Origin: Nocardia terrae
GTDB lineage: Bacteria > Actinomycetota > Actinomycetes > Mycobacteriales > Mycobacteriaceae
Assembly: GCF_009760405.1 (NCBI RefSeq)
Contig: NZ_WRPP01000012.1
Coordinates: forward strand, 62,001-126,000
Reading direction: 5' to 3'
DNA: 64,000 bases
The translations under genes were made by a program, and so were the position numbers. The notes beneath the pieces are model-generated. The model saw nothing but the letters and a program-made list of their open reading frames with translations. It had not been told where the DNA came from and did no database searches. This document shows positions 56,350-64,000 of the stretch, piece after piece (within the stretch, counting starts at the first letter, position 1; the number at the start of each line of letters is the position of its first letter).

Positions 56350-56742
56350 ATGGATTCCTTCACCGGACGCGAGCTGGAATACCTGCGCGCCCAGCACCTC
56401 GGTCGGCTCGCCACCGTCCGGCCGGACGGCACCGTGCAGAACAATCCGGTCGGCTTCGGGTTCAACGACAAGCTCGGAACCATCGATATCAGCGGCCACG
56501 ACATGGCCGCCAGCCGGAAGTTCAAGAATGTCGCGGCAGGCTCGTCGGTCGCGTTCGTCGTCGACGATCTCGCCAGCGTGAACCCGTGGGCACCACGCTG
56601 TATCGAGATCCGCGGCGAGGCCGAGGCGCTCGTCGACCCCGAGGACTCCGCCGGCCAATGGAGCGGACCCATCATCCGCATCCACCCGCGCTGGATCCTC
56701 AGCTTCGGCGTCGACCCCGAGGCGCAGCGCCTGCGGCATTGA
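56350..56742 (+). CDS. PPOX-class F420/flavin-dependent oxidoreductase-like protein
   Basis: A 130-residue split-barrel protein. Opening ELEYLRAQHLGRLATVRPDG, then VQNNPVGFGFNDKLGTIDIS, and KFKNVAAGSSVAFVVDDLAS and RGEAEALVDPE match the PPOX class of probable F420-dependent reductases common in actinobacteria. ATG 56350 has GAGGAG upstream. Co-location with an HxlR regulator and an efflux pump suggests detoxification of a quinone-like or xenobiotic compound. Cofactor preference (F420 or FMN) cannot be fixed from sequence. Confidence 0.85.
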   Translation: MDSFTGRELEYLRAQHLGRLATVRPDGTVQNNPVGFGFNDKLGTIDISGHDMAASRKFKNVAAGSSVAFVVDDLASVNPWAPRCIEIRGEAEALVDPEDSAGQWSGPIIRIHPRWILSFGVDPEAQRLRH

Positions 56743-56746
56743 CCCG

Positions 56747-58078
56747 CTAGCCCGACGTCGCTCGTTCCCGCGTTCCCGCGCGGAGGGCGAGCGCGCCGAG
56801 TGCCGAACCCACCATGCACAAACCAACCACCCACAGTCCGACCTTCTGGGTCCCGGTCCAGTCCTTCAGCCAGCCGGTCATATACGGCGCGGCGAAGCCG
56901 CTGATATTGCCGATCGAATTGATCAGTGCGATTCCGCCGGCGGCCGCGGCGCCGGAGAGGAACGTGCTGGGCAGGGCCCAGAAGGTCGGCAACGCTGCCA
57001 GCACTCCGACCCCGCAGACGGTGACGGCGACCATGGCGCTGAACGGGTTTCCCAGATACAGCGTCACCGGAATCGCCAGCCCGCCGGCCAACGCGGGCAG
57101 GGCCACATGCCACACGCGTTCCCCGGTGCGATCACCGTGGCGGGCCCACCACACCATGACCACCGCGCCGATCACATACGGCACCGCATTGATCAGGCCG
57201 CGCTGGATCACCGAATAGTGTGCGCCGTACTGCTGTTGGAACTCGTTGATGATGGTCGGCAGGAAGAACCCGAGCGCGTACAGGCCGTACACGATGCCGC
57301 CGTACACCAGGGCCAGCCCGAGAATGCGCGGATGCGTCAGCGCCTTCCGCACCGTCCAATGCTCCTCGGCCACGCGCTGCTGCTCCTCGGCCGCGAGTTC
57401 CGCCGCCAGCCATTGCCTTTCGGCCGGCCGCAGCCAGTTCGCCTGCTCCGGACGATCGGTGAGGTACCACCAGGTCACCGCCGCCAACATCAGCGACGGG
57501 ATGCCCTCCACCAGGAACATGAACCGCCAGCCGCTGAGCCCGAAAACACCGTTCCCCCACTGCAACACCAGGCTCGACAGGGTGGCGCCCAGCGCCGTCG
57601 AGATCGGCACGGCCGTCATGAACAAGGCCACCATCCGCGCGCGCTGCCGCTGCGGGAACCAGTACGTCAGGTACAGCAGGATTCCCGGAAAGAACCCCGC
57701 CTCCGCGACGCCCAGCAGGAACCGCAGCACGATCAGCATCGTCCCGTTCGGCACGAACGCCATCGCCGACGCGATCACCGCCCACGTCACCAGAATCCGG
57801 GCAATCCACCGCCGCGCCCCGAACCGATGCAACGCCAGATTGCTCGGCACCTCGAGCACCAGATATCCCAGAAAGAAGATCCCCGAAGCAAACCCGAACG
57901 CCGTCTCACTCAACCCGAGATCAGCCTTCATCCCATTGGGCCCCGCAAACCCGATGTTCACCCGATCCAGATAGTTCACGAAGTACAGCAGGCCCAGAAA
58001 CGGGACCAACCGAATGGTCACCTTGCGCAACGTCGCACGTGACAGGTCAACAGATTCCACCCGCGCATTCTGCTCCAT
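56747..58078 (-). CDS. MFS transporter, anion:cation symporter (ACS/phthalate-permease) family
   Basis: A 443-residue 12-TM permease. LYFVNYLDRVNIGFAGPNGM is the ACS signature, followed by LGYLVLEVPSNLALHRFGAR and RFLLGVAEAGFFPGILLYLT. Such transporters carry organic anions such as tartrate, phthalate or glucarate. ATG 58078 is used; an ATG at 58108 in frame is possible. The left end of DUF222 cassette 2 starts only 47 bp upstream of the ATG, so the native promoter has probably been displaced. It converges on the PPOX-fold gene, four bases apart. Confidence 0.9.
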   Translation of the reverse strand: MEQNARVESVDLSRATLRKVTIRLVPFLGLLYFVNYLDRVNIGFAGPNGMKADLGLSETAFGFASGIFFLGYLVLEVPSNLALHRFGARRWIARILVTWAVIASAMAFVPNGTMLIVLRFLLGVAEAGFFPGILLYLTYWFPQRQRARMVALFMTAVPISTALGATLSSLVLQWGNGVFGLSGWRFMFLVEGIPSLMLAAVTWWYLTDRPEQANWLRPAERQWLAAELAAEEQQRVAEEHWTVRKALTHPRILGLALVYGGIVYGLYALGFFLPTIINEFQQQYGAHYSVIQRGLINAVPYVIGAVVMVWWARHGDRTGERVWHVALPALAGGLAIPVTLYLGNPFSAMVAVTVCGVGVLAALPTFWALPSTFLSGAAAAGGIALINSIGNISGFAAPYMTGWLKDWTGTQKVGLWVVGLCMVGSALGALALRAGTRERATSG

Positions 58079-58169
58079 GGACGCCAGGAGCAGCCTTCGG
58101 AAACGCATGCTTGTCTGAAATATGTTGTATCACAATGGATTTCGGGTTCCATAGCGATCATGCATGCGG

Positions 58170-58182
58170 TAGAATTAGCACA
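58170..58182 (+). promoter_or_regulatory. Leaderless promoter -10 of DUF222-HNH copy 2
   Basis: TAGAAT (58170-58175) ends six bases before the ATG at 58182, exactly as in copy 1. The preceding catagcgatcatgcatgcgg is identical in both copies. Confidence 0.55.
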
Positions 58183-59639
58183 TGGGTTCGAAGGGAGTGA
58201 CACTCGACAGCAGCGGCATCACCGACCTGGTGACCGCGGTCCACTATCTGTGCGACACCGTCGCCCACGGGGACCTGACACCGTTCGCCGACGCTCAGGT
58301 TGTGGCGTTCATGCAGCAGCTCGAAACCTGCAAACGTCAACTCGCCGCGCTGGATCCGAAACTGATCCTGGAAGCCTCCGAACGGTGCCTGCCCGAAACC
58401 ACCGGCGCGGGCAAGCTGATTCCGTTCCTGCGCCAGACCCTGGGACTGTCGGCTGCGGATGCGTCGGTGCGGGTGAAGCTCGCTCGTGAGTGCGGTCAGT
58501 TCCGTGGGTCGAACGGCCAGCTGGGTACACCGGCTCTGCCGGTTCTTGCTGAAGCTGCTGCGGCTGGGGATATCTCACGTGATCATGCCCGCAACATCGT
58601 CAAGATCATGACCCATCTGCCTGCCGACCTGCCCGCCGAAGAACGCGCGCAGACCGAGGAGTTGCTGGTGGAGAAGTCTTGTGCGGGTGTGCTTCCCGAT
58701 GATCTGCCCAAGATCGGGCGCGAGATCATGGCCCGCGTCGATCCCGACGGGACGGTATTCAACGTCGCCGACCGCCAACGCAAGCGTGGCATCAAGGTCG
58801 GGCGTCCCGGCATCGACGGCATGACCTGGATCGAGGGCTACCTCACCCCGGAGCTGCGTGCCCTGTTGGATCCGTTCCTGGCCAAGTACGCACGCCCGGG
58901 CATGTGCAACCCCGACGACAACGAAAGCCCCAGCACCGCAAGCAATGCCGTCATCGACTCCACAGTGTTGGACGCGGCCGCGCGCCGGGATCGTCGTGAC
59001 GCGGCCCAGCGCACCCACGATGCGTTCATCGCGATGCTGCAACCCGGGGTGGATATGAGCAAGCTCGGCAAGCATCGGGGGATGGCGGTGCAGACGGTGT
59101 TCGTCATGAACCTCGCCGATGTCGAACGCGGCACCGGCTACGCCACCACCGCCTCCGGAGTACAGGTGCCGATCGACTCCGCGTTGAAGATGGCCACCGG
59201 CACCCGCCCGGTCCTCGCCGTCCTCGACGAGCACGGGGTCCCGGTCTACCTGGCACGCGGCAAGCGCCTCGCCTCCGGCGGGCAACGTCTCGGGTTGATC
59301 GCACGGGATCGGGGTTGCACCCACCCGGGCTGCGATATGCCCGCGAGCATGTGCGCAGCCCACCACGTGATCGATTGGGCCAAGGGCGGACCCACCGACC
59401 TGAACAACCTCGCTCTCGTTTGCGATCACCACCACGCGATGGTCAACGACAGCGAAAACGGGTGGAAGACCGTGATGCTCAGCAAGAACTCCCCGTACCC
59501 GGGACGCGTCGGGTGGATTCCACCGAAATCGATCGACCCGACGCAGACTCCCCGCGTGAACGAGACACATCACATTGGGGAGGGGGTCGCCTCCGCGATC
59601 GAGGCGCGCTCCCGCGAATGGTCTTCTCGCGCGGCGTGA
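58182..59639 (+). CDS. DUF222 / HNH endonuclease domain protein (13E12 repeat family), copy 2
   Basis: A 485-residue protein, same length as copy 1, with every HNH position kept (GCTHPGCDMPASMCAAHHV, then DWAKGG and NLALVCDHHH). Substitutions relative to copy 1 cluster in residues 1-40, around 110-150 and in the last 30 residues, while residues 150-380 are almost unchanged; that pattern suggests purifying selection or gene conversion in the core. It is transcribed towards pheT, which is on the opposite strand. Confidence 0.93.
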   Translation: MGSKGVTLDSSGITDLVTAVHYLCDTVAHGDLTPFADAQVVAFMQQLETCKRQLAALDPKLILEASERCLPETTGAGKLIPFLRQTLGLSAADASVRVKLARECGQFRGSNGQLGTPALPVLAEAAAAGDISRDHARNIVKIMTHLPADLPAEERAQTEELLVEKSCAGVLPDDLPKIGREIMARVDPDGTVFNVADRQRKRGIKVGRPGIDGMTWIEGYLTPELRALLDPFLAKYARPGMCNPDDNESPSTASNAVIDSTVLDAAARRDRRDAAQRTHDAFIAMLQPGVDMSKLGKHRGMAVQTVFVMNLADVERGTGYATTASGVQVPIDSALKMATGTRPVLAVLDEHGVPVYLARGKRLASGGQRLGLIARDRGCTHPGCDMPASMCAAHHVIDWAKGGPTDLNNLALVCDHHHAMVNDSENGWKTVMLSKNSPYPGRVGWIPPKSIDPTQTPRVNETHHIGEGVASAIEARSREWSSRAA

Positions 59640-60177
59640 AACATGTGATTCAGACCCATGAGGCCAGGTAACTCGGGAGAAGACTTCCCGGAGTGAGTGA
59701 ACTGACAACTGGATTGCTCGAAGGCGGGATGTACCGGAAGTGTGGTCGCCTCGCCTGCCCTACCGGACTTGGGCTGACGCCCAGCCGCCAGCCGTAACCA
59801 CCGATCCCAGCCCACAGACTGCACGGATCACGTTCCAAGACAACACCACAAAGACCAAAACACCCGACACACGGCCCCGGTTCCCGACACGCCGAGGCCC
59901 TTTCATCGAGTGGCACATCCTGGAGAGGTTTTATCTGTTTCGTCCGGAAATATGTGCCACTCGATGAACCGGGGTGGCTGGAACGAGACAACTCGGACGT
60001 CTACACCGGGAGGCCAACACGGTTCGAGCCTGAAGGAGGCTGGAACCGAGCCGGGCCTCCCAACCCAGCCATCCCCTCTCCCTCGTCCAGGCGTCTTTTA
60101 TCTTTTTCTTCTTTTATCTTTTCCTTCTTTTATCTCTTGCCTCTATCTATCTTTCTGCCTCTGGCACACGCACGAAA
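59640..60177 (+). other. Structured 3' tail of DUF222 cassette 2
   Basis: No gene is supported here. From left to right: hairpin ACTCGGG/CCCGGAGT with one bulged G (59671-59694), the conserved block with taccggaagtgtggtcgcc, an AC-rich stretch unlike copy 1, the 17-bp inverted repeat (59902-59968), the long hairpin GGGAGGCC/GGCCTCCC (60008-60061) enclosing CGGTTC/GAACCG, then a polypyrimidine tract. GC content is clearly lower than in the flanking genes. Confidence 0.55.
59902..59968. repeat. Perfect 17-bp inverted repeat (mini-element) unique to cassette 2
   Basis: TTCATCGAGTGGCACAT (59902-59918) and ATGTGCCACTCGATGAA (59952-59968) are exact reverse complements with a 33-base AT-richer loop. 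The corresponding place in copy 1 lacks it. No obvious target duplication is seen. Confidence 0.7.
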
Positions 60178-60207
60178 GAGGCCCCGATCCAACAGGATCG
60201 GGGCCTC
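60178..60207 (-). terminator. pheST operon terminator
   Basis: GAGGCCCCGATCC (60178-60190) and GGATCGGGGCCTC (60195-60207) form a perfect 13-bp stem with a four-base loop, 13 bases after the pheT stop. On the minus strand it is followed by TTTCG, so it is a good intrinsic-type terminator. Confidence 0.88.
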
Positions 60208-60220
60208 CTCCGGGAATGAA

Positions 60221-62722
60221 TCAGCCGCGCAGCACGGCTCCGACCGCGTCGGCCGCGCGGGCGACGGCCGCGTCGCGGGCGGCGCTGGCCTCGTCCTCGG
60301 TCAAGGTACGGTCGGTGGCGCGGAAGCGCAGGGCGTAGGTGAGGGACTTGCGGCCCTCACCGGCCTGGGCCCCCTCGTAGACATCGAAGAGCGAGATGTT
60401 CTCGAGGAGTTCGCCTGCACCCGCGCGGAGGGCGGACTCCACCGATGCCGCGGGCACCGCCTTGTCGACGCTCACGGACACGTCCTGCAGCACCGCGGGG
60501 AACGCGGAAACCACCGGGGTGGGCCGGACTTCGCGGACCGGGATCGCGTCCAGGTCGAGTTCGACCGCGCAGGTGCGCGGGGGCAGGCCCGAACGCTCCA
60601 GCACCGCCGGGTGCAGTTCGCCCGCGTGGCCGACGACCACGCCGTCCACGACGAGCTCGGCGCAGCGGCCCGGGTGCCACGGAAGGTACTGCGCGGCACG
60701 GCGTTCGATCACCACGCCGGAGGCGTCGGCGATCGCGTCCACGAGGGCGAAGGCGTCGCTCGCCTCGACCGCGCGGCCCGAGCCCCACGGACCACGGGGC
60801 TCGCGGCGGCCGGTGAGCACCGCGCCGATGTGAATCGGCTGCAGCGGCAACGACTTCAGCAGGACGGCGATCTCATCCTCTGTGGGGCGACGGTCGACCG
60901 GCAGCGGCTGCACCGCGGTGGTCTCGGCGGTCGGCAGGGTGACCTGGCCGATGCCGTAGATGGCGAGGTCGCGCTCACCGCGGGAGAGGTTGCGGGCGGC
61001 GATCTCCAGCAGGCCGGGCAGCAGGGTCGAGGAAAGCTCGGCCCGCTCGACGTCGAGCGGGTTGAGCACGCGCAGCGTCTTGCGGCGCGCGTCGTCGGCG
61101 TCCAGCCCCCAGGTGTCGAAGACGCCACCGGGCATGAAGACCGGCGCGGGCACCTCGACGCAGCCCTCGAAGGCCAGCGCCTTGCTCACCGCGCGGCGGC
61201 GGCGCTGCTCGGCGGTCAGGCCGCGGCCGGCGGGAGCGGTCGGCAGCACCGACGGGATCTTGTCCAAACCCTCCAGGCGCAGCACCTCCTCCACCAGATC
61301 GGCGGGCTGGACCAGGTCGGGCCGCCAGCTCGGCGGGGTGACGACCAGCTGACCGTGCCCGGCCTCACTGACGCCCACCTCGATCGAGCAGCCCACCTGC
61401 TGCAGGCGGCGGGTGGCCGCGCCGGGCGCGTAGTGCACGCCCGCGGTGCGGTCGGCCAGGTCGATGTCCATGGCGATCGGCTGCGGCTGCGGTGTGGGCA
61501 CGCGAATGTCGGTCAGCACGGATTCGACCGTGCCACCGGCGATCTCGGCCAGCAGGGTGGCGGCGCGATCCAGCGCGATCACATTGATCTCGGGGTCAAC
61601 GATGCGCTCGTAGCGGCGGCTCGCCTCCGAGGACAGCTTGTGCCGACGCGCGGTGCGCGCGATGGCGACCGGATTCCAAGTCGCCGCCTCCAGCAGCACA
61701 TCGGTGGTGTCCGAGCCGACCTCGGTGCTCGCGCCACCCATGACACCCGCCAGCGACACCACGCCGGAATCGTCGGCGATGATCACGTCCTCGGAGTCGA
61801 GGGTGCGCTCGACCTCGTCGAGGGTGCGCAGGGTTTCGCCCTTGTGGGCGCGACGGGTCACCAGCCCGCCCGACACCTTCGCGGCATCCCAGGCGTGCAG
61901 CGGCTGACCGAGTTCGAGCATCACATAGTTGGTGACGTCCACGGCCGGGGAGATCGGGCGCACACCCGACAGCAGCAGCCGGCGCTGCAACCACCACGGG
62001 CTCACGGCCTTCGGGTCGATACCGGTCACGCGGCGGGCGGCGAACCGCGTGCACAGCGAATCCGGCTCGATCTTGATCGACCACGCCTCGGCCTCCGAGT
62101 CCGGCAGCAGGCGCTGCGCCGGATCGCCGTACTCCAGGTCGAAGCCACAGGCCAGCTCGCGCGCCAGGCCGCGAGCCGAGAAGGCGTAGCCGCGGTCGGG
62201 GGTAATGGCCAGCTCGATGACCGTATCGTCCAGGCCCAGCAGCTCATTGGCGTCCGCACCCGGCTCGGCGGTACCCGGCTCGAGCACCAGGATGCCGCTG
62301 TGGTCCTTGCCGATGCCCAGCTCGGCGACCGAGCAGATCATGCCATTGCTGGTGTGCCCGTAAGTCTTCCGCGACGCGATCTTGAAACCGCCGGGCAGCA
62401 CGCCGCCCGGCAGCACCACGACGACCAGGTCGCCGACGGCGAAATTCCGCGCACCGCAGACGATCTCCTGCAGCTCGGGATTGCCGACGTCGACCTTGCA
62501 GAAGCGGATCGGCTTCTTGAACTCGGTCAGCTCGGTGATCTCGGCGACACGGCCGACCACCAGCGGGTGCTCGATGTCACCGGTCACCGGCTCGAGCGGA
62601 TCGACTTCTTCGACTTCCAGGCCGACCCGGACGAACCCCGCGTCGAGTTCCTCGGCCGTCACCGACCACCCGGGGGTGGTCCGCTGCAGGATGTCCGTCA
62701 GCCAGGACTGCGCTACTCGCAC
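60221..62722 (-). CDS. pheT: Phenylalanyl-tRNA synthetase beta subunit
   Basis: An 833-residue beta subunit. The N-terminal OB-fold tRNA-binding domain (about 40-150; [34 protein letters not shown]), B3/B4 editing domain ([20 protein letters not shown]), B5 region ([18 protein letters not shown]) and the C-terminal FDX-ACB anticodon-binding domain ([30 protein letters not shown]) are in order. GTG 62722 is the start, 32 bp after pheS. It forms an alpha2-beta2 enzyme with PheS. It would normally be followed by argC; here it is followed by its terminator and DUF222 cassette 2. Confidence 0.98.
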   Translation of the reverse strand: MRVAQSWLTDILQRTTPGWSVTAEELDAGFVRVGLEVEEVDPLEPVTGDIEHPLVVGRVAEITELTEFKKPIRFCKVDVGNPELQEIVCGARNFAVGDLVVVVLPGGVLPGGFKIASRKTYGHTSNGMICSVAELGIGKDHSGILVLEPGTAEPGADANELLGLDDTVIELAITPDRGYAFSARGLARELACGFDLEYGDPAQRLLPDSEAEAWSIKIEPDSLCTRFAARRVTGIDPKAVSPWWLQRRLLLSGVRPISPAVDVTNYVMLELGQPLHAWDAAKVSGGLVTRRAHKGETLRTLDEVERTLDSEDVIIADDSGVVSLAGVMGGASTEVGSDTTDVLLEAATWNPVAIARTARRHKLSSEASRRYERIVDPEINVIALDRAATLLAEIAGGTVESVLTDIRVPTPQPQPIAMDIDLADRTAGVHYAPGAATRRLQQVGCSIEVGVSEAGHGQLVVTPPSWRPDLVQPADLVEEVLRLEGLDKIPSVLPTAPAGRGLTAEQRRRRAVSKALAFEGCVEVPAPVFMPGGVFDTWGLDADDARRKTLRVLNPLDVERAELSSTLLPGLLEIAARNLSRGERDLAIYGIGQVTLPTAETTAVQPLPVDRRPTEDEIAVLLKSLPLQPIHIGAVLTGRREPRGPWGSGRAVEASDAFALVDAIADASGVVIERRAAQYLPWHPGRCAELVVDGVVVGHAGELHPAVLERSGLPPRTCAVELDLDAIPVREVRPTPVVSAFPAVLQDVSVSVDKAVPAASVESALRAGAGELLENISLFDVYEGAQAGEGRKSLTYALRFRATDRTLTEDEASAARDAAVARAADAVGAVLRG

Positions 62723-62754
62723 TTGACGTTTCGCTTCCTCGTATCGGGGTCAGG

Positions 62755-64000
<1,246 letters not shown>

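Larger units (their letters stand above)
58125..60145 (+). repeat. DUF222-HNH (13E12-type) repeat cassette, copy 2
   Basis: Begins with TTGTATCACAA as copy 1 does and shares promoter, gene and tail. The tail is longer here because about 150 bp (around 59850-60000), including a perfect 17-bp inverted repeat, is absent from copy 1. It ends in a pyrimidine tract with repeated CTTTTATCT units around 60095-60145, 33 bp before the pheT terminator. Cassettes 1 and 2 are direct repeats 38 kb apart with argCJBDFR between them. Confidence 0.8.

Overview
The window is high-GC, gene-dense actinobacterial DNA, most likely from Nocardia or a close relative in the Corynebacteriales. The pointers are the phe/arg gene order, a Streptomyces-type conservon, a TIGR00027-type methyltransferase, an LCP cell-wall ligase, an LppP/LprE-type lipoprotein, a PPOX-fold (F420-type) protein and two DUF222-HNH (13E12-type) repeats. 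ATGA/GTGA stop-start overlaps and apparently leaderless GTG/ATG starts are frequent.

Layout. All phe/arg genes are on the minus strand, but the expected run pheS-pheT-argCJBDFR-argG-argH is cut into three pieces. pheST lies at 60.2-63.8 kb, argCJBDFR at 22.4-28.2 kb, and argG with the first 98 codons of argH at 1-2.45 kb, with a methyltransferase gene between argG and argH. Near-identical putative ArgR operators precede both argG and argC. Island A (2.5-22.3 kb) holds a tam-like methyltransferase, a secreted lipase, an NmrA/MarR pair, small secreted or hypothetical proteins, a conservon (histidine-kinase-like, roadblock, DUF742, GTPase) that runs into a gamma-glutamyltransferase and a peptide ABC transporter with two tandem binding proteins, then a lipoprotein remnant and DUF222-HNH cassette 1. 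Island B (28.2-60.2 kb) holds an LCP protein, an ECF41-type sigma factor, a TetR-SDR-acyl-CoA ligase operon, a FAD monooxygenase, a GlxA-type regulator, a sugar-acid/D-amino-acid-like catabolic cluster (39.4-47.4 kb), a second ECF sigma factor, a short second Rho, an HxlR-MFS-PPOX locus and DUF222-HNH cassette 2 next to pheT.

How genes work together. The best candidate for an undescribed system in this group of organisms is 39.4-47.4 kb: GntP-type permease, KDPG aldolase, N-acyl-D-aminoacylase-type deacylase, DSD-type PLP ammonia-lyase, KDG kinase, IclR regulator and RidA. Read as one pathway they would import N-acetyl-D-glucosaminate (the C1-oxidised end of LPMO-cleaved chitin), deacetylate it, deaminate it to 2-keto-3-deoxygluconate, phosphorylate that and split it to pyruvate and glyceraldehyde-3-phosphate. 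The conservon/GGT/ABC block looks like regulated uptake and hydrolysis of gamma-glutamyl peptides such as glutathione. The two DUF222-HNH cassettes (about 92% identical proteins) share 5' ends, a leaderless promoter and a structured 3' tail ending in a polypyrimidine tract. They sit beside the places where the phe/arg order is broken.
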